64,000 bases of DNA from Blepharisma japonicum (taxonomy: Eukaryota > Ciliophora > Heterotrichea > Heterotrichida > Blepharismidae). Below the pieces are notes generated by a model that made no database searches, had not been told where the DNA came from, and worked only from the letters and a program-made list of their open reading frames with translations. The position numbers and the translations under genes were made by a program. Where the stretch lies: assembly GCA_949751835.1 (NCBI GenBank), contig CATKHK010000075.1, forward strand, positions 124,001 through 188,000, written 5' to 3'. Below, one piece after another: positions 1-11,607 of this stretch. The first letter of the stretch is position 1. Each line of letters begins with the position of its first letter.

Positions 1-223
1 CCCTTTAATCCCCTCATTCTTTAATTATTTTTCTATAATATTCCTTTTTCTCTATCCTGCTACTCTTTCTTTCCAACACAAACTTTTTCTTTTCCTTTAT
101 TATTCTATTTTCCTTCCACAAATAAAACTTATTTTCTTCACAATTTCTTTAACTTTCTTCAATATTCATGCGAATTTCAAAAAAACTGTTTTGGTCCCTG
201 TTTGTAATTTCGTTGTGGAAGAA

Positions 224-1645
224 ATGGAACCAGCATCAAAGCTTTTCTTCAAAGTTGGGCAGAAAACATCGAAGCATCCTAAACTAATTTTAACTATAGA
301 ACTTCTGATAGCTATTTCAAGCTGTATTGGCTTCTTTTGGATTGACGTAAAATCTTCGCCTCATAGCCTTTGGATTGATACCGACAGCTCTTCACATCAC
401 GACAAAAACTATGTTGATGATAATTTCGGACCGACCTGAAGGATAAATCGTGCTATTTTTACAGCCAAAGACAGCAGTGTTACTGATGTGTTTCAAAGAG
501 AATATTTAGAAGAAGTCTGGCAAATCCAATCAGCTATGGAAACCATGGAAATTTTGTATGATAATAGGCTTCTTACGCTAGATTATTTTTGTCACAAGCC
601 AGGATACAACTCAAACTGTTATACAACCTCGCCCATGGATTTTTGGAAAATGAATGTAGACGTTCTTATGACAGATTTATATGTCAAACAAGTAGCCATG
701 TGCCTTAATAACGCAAGTAATAACGGTATTTCTTGTTATGACAGAAATGGCTTGCCTATCAGAAGAAACTCTGTTTTTGGAGGAACTTCTTGTGATATTG
801 ATGGAAATGGGAATTGTTCATTAAAAGCAAAAGCTCTTATATTGACTTTTTATTTAAATGATGATCAGCATACAATGTATTTAGGAGCCAAAGTATGGGA
901 GCGGCGAGTATTTGAGCACAAGTTAAGGGATTTCAACAACAATGGAAAAAATAAACTAAAAGTGAGCTATGGATCTCAAAGGGCTCTGCATGATAAACTT
1001 CAAAAATATGAAGAAATTAACCCATTGATTATTGGGATCCCATTGCTATTTTTATTTATCGTATTAGGCATCATGTTTTCTTCACTTCCTTCTAAAGTTC
1101 ACTCACGATTCTTATTGAGTGCTGGCGGAGTTTCAATTATTATAGCAAGTGTCGTGATAGCGATAGGATGCTCACCAATATTTGATAAAGACCTTTATGT
1201 TATTACTATCCAAGTTTTGCCATTTATACTTATCATATTAGGAGCTGGCCATTATTTTTTAATAATTTGGGCAAATGATAACGCGAAAATAAATTCTGAT
1301 GGCAAAACCAATGAAGTTATCCTTGGAGAAACCATGAAAAATTCTGGACCGATATTGACAGTTGCGCTTTTGTCAGAGCTGTCTGTTTTTATTATAGGCT
1401 GCACATATCAATATCCAGGAATTAGGGAATTTTGTGAATCATGTGTAGTAGGATTAATTTTCTTATATATATTCCAGGTTACTGGATTTCCAGCAATGCT
1501 TGAACTAGATACAAGGAGGATTCATAAAAAGAGAATTGATGTTTTGTGCTGCTTTGACCTTATAGGGAATGATAAGCTTATAAGAAGAAATTATATAAAA
1601 AGAGCTGTCAATAAATATGGCTTAATACATTATTTATTTAAATAA
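224..1645 (+). CDS. Patched/NPC-like (RND-type) membrane protein, N-terminal half
   Basis: This reads as the first half of a Patched/NPC1/dispatched-type transporter (473 aa). The ATG at 224 is chosen because the upstream in-frame codon at 191 is TTG. A membrane segment lies near residues 24-42, then an ectodomain with Cys pairs, then a cluster of about five helices from residue ~265 that matches the sterol-sensing-domain layout. A TGA at 437-439 sits in the family's FGP(P)-R region and must be Trp for the frame to continue. The family's Gly-x-Gly-x-Asp-Asp motif in TM4 is replaced by GAGHYFLII, so the usual charged pair is missing. The frame stops at TAA, and 83 nt later the second half of the same protein begins. 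Substrate is unknown; proteins of this class move sterols, lipids or hydrophobic molecules. Confidence 0.75.
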
Positions 1646-1737
1646 TCTAATAGCTGAATATTAATTTTAAATAAAGGATAAGCTTTTAAAATAAAGTAAT
1701 AATACGCATAGAGCTTATTTATATAGATATGGTATGG
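1643..1737 (+). other. TA-bounded 95-bp insert splitting the Patched-like gene; candidate retained IES
   Basis: Removing 95 bp from the TA at 1643 up to the TA at 1738 joins HYLFK directly to YIPSLFNIV and gives one 921-aa Patched-like frame with no added or lost residues at the linker. The insert is AT-rich and holds several TAA/TAG codons. A shorter TA-to-TA excision (77 bp, 1643-1719) is also in frame. Ciliate internal eliminated sequences in this lineage are TA-bounded and often short, which fits. It could equally be ordinary intergenic DNA between two truly separate genes. Confidence 0.4.
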
Positions 1738-3084
1738 TACATTCCTTCTCTTTTCAATATAGTTACTAAAATTTCATGTGGACTTATTGCACTTTCATTG
1801 CTACTTTTAGCATTTGGAGCAATGGATAATATCCATAGAGGATTAAACCCTCAGGTGCTTGCCCCCTCCGGATCAAATCTTCAGAATTATTATGAAGACT
1901 ATGAAAAGTATACAGAGACTGGAGAATTAGGATACCTAGTACTCAAAGATCTCAACTATACCAGTGTAAATAACCAAAATTTAATAAAGAAGCTAAGCGA
2001 CTCAGTCTCCCAAATGACCAAATCTGTGCAAGGCCCTGTCTACGCTTGGATAAACCCATTCAATACTTATCTAAATGTGAAAAACTCAGAATGTAACAAC
2101 ACTGATATCTCTGAATATGATTTTAACACCCAACTTCAAAGATTCCTACAGGTCCCTTATGATTCTTCATGCTGCAAAATGTTCGGCATATGTGGAGAAC
2201 TGTATAGAGACGATATAATTTTCTCAGGAAGCAGTGTCAGCGTCAAACAGATCAAAACAACGAGGCTGCGTTTTTATTTCAAACCATTAAGATCTCAGCA
2301 TGAATATATTCGTGCTTATCATGAGCTTAAACATGCTGCAGATAAGTGGGCAAAGGACTTCGTATTTATGCCAAATAATGCAAATTTATTGAAGCAAAGC
2401 AATCCGGCAGAAATTGATTGGATTTCATCAAAAAAGACTTATGAAAATGATGAAAAGCTGGTGTTCAGCTTTGGGGATTTCTTTGAGTATTATCAGCAAT
2501 ATAATTCTATCAGAGGAGATACACTGGAAAAATACTTTATTTGTATTGCGCTATTTCTGTTCGTGTTTGAACTTTTCTTTGGAGCTTATGCAGGGCTTAT
2601 TATTACTTTACTGATTGCTTTATCATCGTGGGGTGTTGTTGGGCTGTGCTTTATTTTCAATGAAATGATAGGAGGACATACCACAGATATGAACGCAGTA
2701 AGTGGGCTAAATTTCTTAATATCAAGTTGTATTGCAATTGAGTCAATAATTTATATTACAGCTGAATTTTTGAATAAATACGAAAAAGCAAAATCTCAAA
2801 AATCACAAACCAGCAGAGACCAAAACTCAAAAATTGTGATTTCTCAGCTTAGCCCAGTACTGGTTGGACAAATTATTTCCCAATTAATAGGAATAATCCC
2901 GCTTGCTTGCTTTTCAAGTGATTTTTACAGTCTCTACTTCTTTAGGATCTATCTTTTTGCAATGCTTTTAGGGCTGTTTTATGGGACTGTTTTACAGCCT
3001 ATAGTTCTTCCTTATCTTTTCCCTGTGCAATCAGCTTCTGTCCCATCTCCTCCCCTGGAAAAGGAACTTTTAATGAAGTCATAA
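1729..3084 (+). CDS. Patched/NPC-like membrane protein, C-terminal half
   Basis: This 451-aa frame has its own ATG and ends at TAA. It opens with the helix that starts the second RND repeat (SLFNIVTKISCGLIALSLLLL), followed by an ectodomain with conserved Cys (NSECNN, SSCCKMFGICG) and a second bundle of about five helices from residue ~265. In the second-half TM4 region the family Asp is replaced by Glu (CIAIESIIYI). Alone it would be half a transporter. It is either translated separately as one of two subunits, or joined to the upstream half after DNA excision. It ends 28 bp before GET4. Confidence 0.7.
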   Translation: MVWYIPSLFNIVTKISCGLIALSLLLLAFGAMDNIHRGLNPQVLAPSGSNLQNYYEDYEKYTETGELGYLVLKDLNYTSVNNQNLIKKLSDSVSQMTKSVQGPVYAWINPFNTYLNVKNSECNNTDISEYDFNTQLQRFLQVPYDSSCCKMFGICGELYRDDIIFSGSSVSVKQIKTTRLRFYFKPLRSQHEYIRAYHELKHAADKWAKDFVFMPNNANLLKQSNPAEIDWISSKKTYENDEKLVFSFGDFFEYYQQYNSIRGDTLEKYFICIALFLFVFELFFGAYAGLIITLLIALSSWGVVGLCFIFNEMIGGHTTDMNAVSGLNFLISSCIAIESIIYITAEFLNKYEKAKSQKSQTSRDQNSKIVISQLSPVLVGQIISQLIGIIPLACFSSDFYSLYFFRIYLFAMLLGLFYGTVLQPIVLPYLFPVQSASVPSPPLEKELLMKS

Positions 3085-3112
3085 TTATAACTAAAATAAT
3101 TATTATAGTAAT

Positions 3113-3859
3113 ATGGAGCCTAGCTATTATGACAAGCAGCTTAATCTATTAAATGAAGGAAAAACCTATGAATTTGCCCAGAATATTCTGAACAGAGCGA
3201 GAAGACTGATATCAAGAGGCCAGCATGCAGAAAGCATAGATATTGCTTTGAAAGCAGCTCTCGAACTTCTGAAAAGACAGACCACACCAAATGAGCTGCT
3301 TGATATTATTGTTCAGACTTCTCAAAACTCTCCTCCAAATTCAGATTTAGTTGAAGAAATCTATTCTCATTTATCAGCACCTAACGACATCGCATTTCTT
3401 AAAAAGCTGTGTAAGAATTGCCCAGATCCCAAATTTTATGCACTTATAGCAAGAGCATTAGACGATTCTGGCGACCTTGGAAAATCTTTATTATACTGAA
3501 TTGGAGCTGGGAGTTACAGAGAAATCATCAGAATTTTACAAATTCTAATAGATAGAGGCTATCCTGGCGAACTTGATCTTTTTGTCTGCAGAACAGTGCT
3601 AATCCTTCTCTCCTTCAAGAATTTATCCTTAGCCCAGCACATTATAGGAGAATTTAAATACGTCGATACCCCTCTACTTAATTTCACCAGATTTCTAATC
3701 CAAGCTCTTGATGTCAAAGAATTTTCACTTGTGGGGATTCTAAAAGAGAGATATGCACCATCACTTCAAAGAGATCTGAATTTGCTAAAGTATTTAGAGC
3801 ACGTAGAAAAAGCGTTTTCAGTAGAAGCTCCTAATTATATTCCTAACTTTTTAGATTAG
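3113..3859 (+). CDS. GET4: GET4 homolog (tail-anchored protein targeting)
   Basis: This 248-aa protein matches the Get4/TRC35 family along its whole length. It has an N-terminal alpha-solenoid (NILNRARRLISRGQHAESID), a central stretch with the family pattern EFxxDLFVxxxVLxxLSxKN, and the C-terminal PLLNFxRFLxxALxVKEFxxVxxL...YxPSLxRD..L..YL signature. In the family, Get4 bridges the ribosome-associated Bag6/Get5 or SGT2 module to the Get3 ATPase and hands over tail-anchored proteins for ER insertion. An in-frame TGA at 3497-3499 is Trp; without it the protein would break in the middle of the solenoid. It ends at TAG. No intron is seen. Confidence 0.9.
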
Positions 3860-4046
3860 CTATAAATATGCACAAAAGGTCAATTATTAGCATAAGCATT
3901 AATTATAAAAAATTGCTATTTTAAATGAAAATGAAGTCTATATTGACTGGATAAAATAAGATTATTAATCTACATGAATTTTAATATACAAAATGATAGT
4001 TTAATAGAAATTTGTAGTAATCATAGTTAAAAATTGTAGTAAGAAT

Positions 4047-5099
4047 ATGGCTGAAATCTTGAAAATCATTATCACTAATAACCTCAAAAGTGCAATAGCC
4101 GAACGATATGAAGTTATCAGCAAAGGATTAAGAGGCTCACGGAGAGAAGAAAAAGATGGAATTTTAAAAATTGGACGAGGAATTTCAGATGAGTGGGGTA
4201 ATGCTATCAATGACATTTGTTTGAGCTCAGATGATAGTGCTATTAGTAGAAAACACTGTGAACTCGAGTACCAATTTGGATTTAAAGGAACCATTCCTAT
4301 AAACTTCTTTAACTTTTTACTTGCAAGACTCCCTAAAAACGAATCCAGATCAGTCTGATATTATTTACCTATAGAAATTTGCATATTGATATTTGAATTT
4401 TTTAAAGAACCAACTGGCTTTTATGCTAAAGATTTGGGAAGCAAATTTGGGACATTTATCAGAATTGGGGATGAAGGCGTTGCTTTAAAATCTAATTACA
4501 GCTTCAGATTTGGTGAATCTGCAGAATTCTCAATCTTTGAATGCCAAGAGACTCATAAGGATTATATTGATCGCTTTTTCCGAGGAATCAGCAGAGGTGA
4601 GAAGGTTTTGATCGATCGAGACTACGTGCCTCATGTTGATTCTGATAGAAGTGAGTACCCAAGTGATGAAAAACCTGGATTTCCCTATTTAGATATAAGA
4701 ATTAAAGATGACTCGGTTTCTAAGGATAGGTGATTTAAAGCTATAGCTACAGAAAAGAAAAAAGAATTTACTATTGGGAGAAGTGAAGACGCTGATATAC
4801 AGATAGACCAGGGCAGTAAAATGGTATCAAGGATTCAATGTGTTCTGAAATATGACCTTAATAACCAAGAATGAAGACTCATTGATGGAGATGGGAACAA
4901 TAAAAGCTCTAATGGGACATGGCTGAATCTTCAGTATTATCAAGAACAAAACCTCCTTGGAACAATTAAGCCGAAATCAATGAAGCTAGCACTGCCAAAA
5001 AAGTGCGAAATGAGGATATCACAGCAATTTTTGACGCTTGAGCTAGTAAAGAGTCAACCAGACACCAAAAAAGAGATCGCCTCTAAGAAGAGAGTATAA
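4047..5099 (+). CDS. Protein with two FHA domains
   Basis: This 350-aa protein has two forkhead-associated domains, which bind phosphothreonine peptides. The first, residues ~35-155, shows the core pattern IGRG...ISRKHCELEY...KDLGSKFGTFIRI, with a hydrophobic insert of about 25 residues between the RKH and LGSxxGT elements. The second, residues ~232-340, shows FTIGRSEDADIQID...VSRIQCVLKY...SSNGTWL; its usual RxH pair is R-x-Q, so phosphopeptide binding there may be weakened. No kinase, RING or other catalytic part is present. In-frame TGAs at 4356 and 4731, and one in the second FHA (4872), are Trp. It may be an adaptor in signalling or DNA-damage response; the partner is unknown. Confidence 0.75.
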
Positions 5100-5367
5100 T
5101 TTTAAATTTTTTAAAAAATTTGGACTTGATAAATACTTTCAATCCTCATATCTTTTGAGTATGCTTATTTAAAACTTTGCCTAATTATTACTCACTCCTA
5201 AAGCCTATTCTTTTCTGATGCCATTTTCTTCAAATAATTATGGCCCGATTAAATCCAAATTAAATAATTTTTTTGGTTCACTATTTAAAATGTATCAATT
5301 TGCACTTCTTGTTTATAATAAACTAAATTTAGAAATTAAATCTCCAGGTTTATATTGTTAATAATAA

Positions 5368-8300
5368 ATGGTTGATTCGAAACTTAACCAGCCTCTTCTT
5401 GGCATCGAGCTAAGAGGAAAATCAAATGTAAGTGACGATGCTTCTATTGAAAAGCAGCCTTCAATTTCAAGCGGCTCTTTGGCTATTATGACACATTTGG
5501 CAACTTCTGCTGTCATGAACAATCTTTCACAAGCAGGGCAACAATTCAGTGACGAAATCAAAGAAATTAATGATCATTTATCATTATACCATCCGGAACA
5601 AGCTATTATCCTTGACTTCCAAGGGAGAATTACCATCAGCGAAGACCAAAAATGGGCTTTTGGAACTGGGCCTGGAGGAAATCTTGAAGTCATTGACTTA
5701 TCTTCAAAAAAGTATAAGTCATTTAAAGTGGTCCAAGGAAGAGAGCCTGTGACAAATCGTATTTTCTTTTTCCTCACATCAAAAACTATAGAAACTGAGG
5801 ACACCAAAACAACATACATTTTAGCAGCAACGAATGATGGGAAAATTATCAAAATTTCAGTTGAAGGTTTACTGAAAAAATACCATGAAGAAAGAAAAGA
5901 TGAGTCCTTACCTAAACCTCAAGAAGAAGAGAAAAAAGAAGCCCCTCTTCCTAAGCCTATATTTATACAAGCAGAAAAAGTCTATAGCCATCACCAAAAG
6001 ACTGTAAGAAGCATTAAATGTCCAAAAAATTCGAGCTTTGTCTATTCTTCAGATGAAGATGGGAATGTATTTAGATTCAGAATTGATGTAGATGAAGAAC
6101 CAGAACTTTTATTGAGCAATCCGGACGGCACAAACTCTATTGATATCAGCCATGATGAAAAGCATCTCATATGTGGCGGAAAAAACTGCTTGCTCAAGGT
6201 CTATAACTTGGAAACTAGAAGAGAAGAAGCTGTTTTAGGTCCAATGACTGAACCAATTTGGTCTGTTAAATTTTCACAGAAGAAAAATATAGCTGCAGGA
6301 ACATGGAAAGGAGAAGTTAGGCTTTGGGAATGGGATACCTGGAACCTTAAGCAGATTTTCCTAGGAAATGAAAAATCAACAACAGGGATAGACTTCATTT
6401 ATGATGAAGAATATTTAATAACAACCTCTAATGACACTACAGTCCGCATTTGGAGTATGGAAACAGGCGAGCCAAATGTAGTGCTGAGAAATCATAAAAG
6501 AGAAGTAATTGATCTTCATGTTAGAGGAAATAAAGTTTACACAGTAGCCAGAGATAAACGACTTTTAGTGTGGACACTTCCTCAATTAACTGATGAAGTC
6601 AGATTTGCAGCCCACACAGGAGAAATCGTAAAACTTGCCTTCAGTCACAAACATAACTTGTATTTTTCATTTGCAGGAGATAGGAAAGTGATTGTATGGG
6701 ATGCAACAAATAATAGCAAAGTAACTGAATTAGCAGTTGAAGGCTGGGGGTTATATATGTGCTTAACTCCTGATGAAGACTATGTAATCACATGCTCTAA
6801 GAACAAAAAGCTGGTGTTTTGGGAAATTCTGACTTGGACGCCGAAGTTTTATCAGATTCCTGATGGAAGCTCTGTATCATGTATGAGGTTCAGTGCAGAT
6901 GGAAGCTTATTCCTTACAGGTGACGAAAAATTTAAAGTAAAAATCATTAATTACACCTCTCCTTCAGAACTCCCAATAAAAAGCGAATTTCATACTCATC
7001 AAAACCAAATCACAGCACTTGCTATCAAAGATGACAACTCTATGGCATTTTCAGGAAGTGAAGCTGGGCATATAATTGCTCATGACTTAATAACTCTTGA
7101 AGAATTTCCTATGCAAGGTCATACAGAAAGTGTATCAGCAATAGAAGTAATTAGCTATAAAAATTTATTGCTGTCTAGCTCATTCGATAAAACAGTAAGA
7201 CTCTGGAGTATTGAGAAAAAGCAATGCATGAAAATAATTGAGCACCACGCTGACAGAGTTTGTGGACTCTACATTACAAAGGATAAATTTAACCTTTTTA
7301 TTAACTCTCTCGACAAAACCATTACTTTGTGGGACCTCCATAGTTTGTCACTCATAACATCATTTGATATCAAAGAAGGAGGGAGATGCTTAGTTCTCTC
7401 AGATGATGAGAAAACTATGTACATTTCTCAAGGAAAAGATCTTTCTGCAAGAGCAAATCCATTGCAATCTAAATTCGGCCTTTTTGGACCAGGGAAAAAC
7501 TACTTTGCCTTTATGGGATATATAAAGTCTTTAATGAGAGAAGAAAAAACTAATTATATTGCAGATCTTGATAAGTGAACTGTAATGCCAAATAAGATAG
7601 CACCAATGCATCTATTCGCATTCTATAATTTGCCAGGGCATCTAAGGGAGTCTTTTGCTAGAAACAGCACTTTCTTCCAGACTGCTAGTGGTGAAAATCC
7701 TCTTTCTTTAGCTTTAGTCAGGAAATTCACAGAATGTGTAAACACAATTTTGCTTGGATTTTGTGATAAAATCGCATTTAACCCGTATGAAGTTTCAATT
7801 GTTAGCAAGCATATAATTGACCTTAACAATGGAGGATTTAAAGCTTTAGACTCATTTTATCAAAACTTGCTAACCCCAGCGAGAAGCTCATTTTTGCCGA
7901 AGTTTTGTCTTAATACAGTCGCTTTACCAATTATTGTAGAATCCCAAACCCCTGCAGTTCTGCCAGATGCCTTTGTCCCTATGGACCAGTATGCAAATGA
8001 AGGAACAGCCATTGCTTTCTTAAGAAGCCCTATTTCGTTAAATACCATTGCTGGTTCAAAAGAAAGCATTGACTTCTTAGAAAGCTTACTAAAATGTTCA
8101 AATAAAGAAGTTCTCAGGACCAAATTCATTAGTGTCTTACTGGAGAAAAAATGGAAAAATATCAGGTATATTTTGATTACCCAAGCTTTATTCTTTATCA
8201 CGTATCTTGTCTTATTATCAACTTATACCTTAGGTTACCTCTATGATAAAGAGTTTTTGGTGCCTATTTTCACAATCAACCTTTTATTACTAATGTATGA

Positions 8301-9171
8301 AATCTATCAAATGGTTGTGTGTGGGTTCGGATACTTCAAAGAAGTTTGGAACTATTTCGATATTTTCCGTTGTGTGCTAACAATAATTTACTCTTATCTA
8401 GTTTGGGATGATGACACTGGAGATGTCACTCAAAGCCTCCTTGTCATTCTTACTTTAATTTCTTGGATGAGAGGTATCACATTTTTCAGCATTTTTGAAG
8501 ACACCAGATACATGATTCAGCTGCTAACAGAAGTCTTTATGGATATTAAGTCTTTCTTGATGCTTCTGTTTTACTCCACTTTAGCCTTTGCCTTTGTCTT
8601 TATATCAATAGAGGTTTCTAAAAAGCCAGACTCTGAATTCGGAAGTTTCTTATCAAATTCATACTTGCTTGATTTAGGCGACTTTGGAACTGATTCTTTC
8701 TCAGGCCTGGAATGGGCAATTTTCTTTATTGCATCAGTCATCAACCCTCTCGTTATGATGAACTTATTGATTTCCATTATTGGAGATACTTATGATAGAG
8801 TGCAAGAAGGCATCGTAATTGCTGATAAAATGGAGCTGATTGAGTTAATCCTTGAAGGAGAAACTTTGCTGTTCTGGAGAAGAAATCTGACAGGCAACGT
8901 CTTTTTGCAGATGCTGACTTATAATGAAGCGGAAGAAGAAGAAGGGTGGCTTGGAAAAGTCAGAGAAATTACTACCAGAATTGCAAAAATGGGAGAAGTT
9001 TTGGATGAAAGCATTGAAACTAGCGGAAAACGCTTCGAAAAAATTGACCATGAGCTGGGAGTGCTTAAAGAAGATTTGGATGAAAAGATCACAGGACTTT
9101 CTCTTCAGATTAATTCGAAGATGAAATCATTGGAAGAACTCATTCTCAAAAGTATCGGACAAAGCTCTTAA
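5368..9171 (+). CDS. WD40 propeller / TRP-like ion channel fusion, copy 1
   Basis: This 1267-aa protein fuses two unlike parts. Residues ~70-690 are WD40 repeats (for example VRIWSMETGEP, LLVWTLP, VRLWSIEKK, ITLWDLHS), enough blades for two propellers. Residues ~735-925 resemble degenerate ankyrin-like helices. Residues ~930-1145 form a six-helix ion-transport domain, with an S6 and post-S6 segment NPLVMMNLLISIIGDTYDRVQE that matches TRP channels (NLL-[IV]-x-x-[MI]-x-DTY-x-RVQE). A coiled coil follows (~1190-1260), suited to tetramerisation. The in-frame TGA at 7576 aligns with TGG (Trp) in copy 2, direct proof that TGA is Trp. It probably acts in a cellular or ciliary membrane as a non-selective cation channel gated through the propeller; gating is inference. 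Confidence 0.85.
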
Positions 9172-9699
9172 TTTAAACTAAGCTTTAAAGTCAGATAAAT
9201 ATAGAAATATTTAAGACATCAGATAGATATTTATATCTTATTAGTTTAAAATTAAAATTAATGAAATTGTAAAACAAAGTATATAGATTTTATAAGCAGG
9301 CAACTATTTTTTAAAATGTTAAAATGTTAAAAAATTAAATCAAATTCTATAAGTATAGCCCGGACAATAATTTAAGGACTATTGATACAAATAAGATATT
9401 ATGCAAATCGATTATAATAGCATAATGATTTTTTATAGATTTACGAAGAATAAAGTAAATGACACTAATTTATAAGCATTTTGATCATCATACAAAATTT
9501 ATGTTTTATAGAATATCAGATGAAATAGCGAAATAAACATTAATATTTAAGAGAAATTGAAATTTTGCTTAGTCTTGCAGCTAAATATAGAAACTTTATG
9601 CCATATTTATTATTATAAATCTGTAGAAATAAAATTTATAGATTCTTGATTTAAGTTGATTAATGTAGAATAAGGCCGCTTAAGCTGCTGGGATAATAA
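9172..9699. other. Intergenic spacer, AT-rich
   Basis: This 528-bp spacer lies between the first WD40-channel gene and the decayed copy. I see no reading frame, RNA gene or clear repeat beyond homopolymer-rich AT sequence. Confidence 0.6.
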
Positions 9700-11452
9700 A
9701 TGGCTAATTTTAAACTTAAAGAACCTCTTCTTGGTATTGATTGAGCTGAGCGGAAAAGCAGATCAATCTTTAATTTTGAATAAATCTTGAGTACTTATGA
9801 CAGACTCATCAAAAATTGCTCTCATGCATAATGCTTTACAAGCAGGGCAGCAATTCAGGGATGAAATCAAAGAAATTTCTGAAAAATTAACGTTATATTA
9901 TCCAACCCAGGCTATTACTTCTGATTTTCAAGAAAAAATTGTCATTAGCGAAGACGAAAAATGTGTTTATGCAACATCAAGAAAAGGAAATCTTGAAGTT
10001 ATTCATTTAGATTTAAAAACTAGTATGCTGCTTGTATTTGTTTAAAGTAAAAAGCTTATAACAAATCGTATTTTCTTTTTCTTCACATCGAAAACTATAA
10101 AAAACGAAACATATTTTTAGCAGCAGACAATAATGGAAATATCATCAAAATTTTAGCTGAATATTTACAGAATAAATATTATGAAGAAAGAAAGCAATAT
10201 CAAGCTACAAAAGCCGGCAAAAAAGAAGCCCCATCTCCTCAGCCTATTTTTATTGAAGCAGAAAAAGTATATACCCATCACAAGAAAACTGTGAGAAGCA
10301 TCAAATGTTCAATAATTACAAACTGCGTCTATTCTGCTGATGAAGATGAAAATGTGTTTAGATTTAAATTTGATGAGGATGAAGAACCAGAATTTTTATT
10401 TAATCATGAAATGGTATTATCTATTGATATAAGCTGCGATGAAAAGTATCTTATATCAGGTGGAAACAATTACTTGGTTAAAGTGTCTAATTTAGAAACT
10501 AGAAAAGAAGAAGCAGCTTTAGATCCAATGAACGACGTAATTTGACTTGCTAAATTTTCACCTAGGTATATTTTGATTACTCAAGCTGTATTCTGTATTC
10601 TTTATGGCATATCTTGTTTTATTGTCAGCCTATACCATAAGCTATTTTTATGATAAAGAATTCTTTCTACCTATTCTCTCAATCAATCTTTTATTGCTGA
10701 TGTATGAAATCTATCAAATGGCTGCATGCGGATTTGGGTATATTACAAAAATTTGGAATTATTTTGATCTTTTTTCGATGTATATTGACAATAGTTTATT
10801 TTTATCTATTTTAGATGGCCTCAGAGAAGATATCACTCACAACCTTCTCATCATTCTGATTTTTATATCCTAAATGAGAGGCATCACATTTTTCAGCATT
10901 TTCGAAGATACCAGGTACATGGTCAGACTGATTACAGAAGTTTTTATGGACATCAAATCTTTCTTAATGCTTTTGTTTTAGTCCACTTTAGCTTTTGCAT
11001 TCGTCTTTATTTCAATAGAAATTTCTAAAAATCCAAACTCTGATTTTGGAAGTTTTTATCGAACTCATATTTGATTGATTTAAGCGATTTCAACACTAAT
11101 TCTTCCATTAGTATAGAGTGGGCGATATTCTTTATTACGTTAATCATAAACCCTATCATTATGATGAATTTATTGATTTCCATTATTGGAGACACATATG
11201 ATAAAGTCAAACAAAGTTTTGAAATTACTGATAAAAAAGAGCTGATTGAACTAAAACTTGAAGGGGAGACATTATTGTTCTGGAGAAGAAAGCATATAGA
11301 GAATTGGGGGAAAGTATTAAAATAATGCAGAACATTTTGATAGTAGACTAGTAGATCTTGATAAAAGAATTGAAGGGCTTTCTTTTCAGATTAACTCAAA
11401 AATGAAATATTTGGAAGAGATTATTCTGAAGTGTTCGAGACAAAGTTCATAA
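9700..11452 (+). pseudogene. Decayed, internally deleted WD40-TRP channel copy
   Basis: This is a third copy of the WD40-channel gene, most similar to the 5368-9171 copy. Its ends match: it starts MANFKLKEPLLGID against MVDSKLNQPLLGIE and ends in the same CSRQSS/SIGQSS tail plus shared 3' flank. The reading frame is broken early by TAA (9781-9783) and again by several frameshifts and stops. Near 10560 the third-to-fourth WD40 blade (DPMNDVIW.AKFSP) jumps straight to the first channel helix (RYILITQA), so about 1.9 kb of the parent (roughly 6270-8163) is missing. The channel S6 motif NPIIMMNLLISIIGDTYDKV survives. No product is expected. Confidence 0.85.
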
Positions 11453-11607
11453 TTTAAACCTAAACTTTAAATTAGATAAATATAGTAACATTTAAGTAGA
11501 TTATGGATACCTGAAACCTTATTGATTTAAATTAGTTTTTTACCCACTAAAGGTGAGTAAATAAAATGTTTTATTATTTCAAAATCAAATGGCTGGTAAA
11601 ATATAAT

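Noticed and set aside
1696-1711. A 16-nt GT...AG intron within the Patched-like gene split
   Set aside because: Removing it does not remove the stop codons between the two halves or restore the frame.
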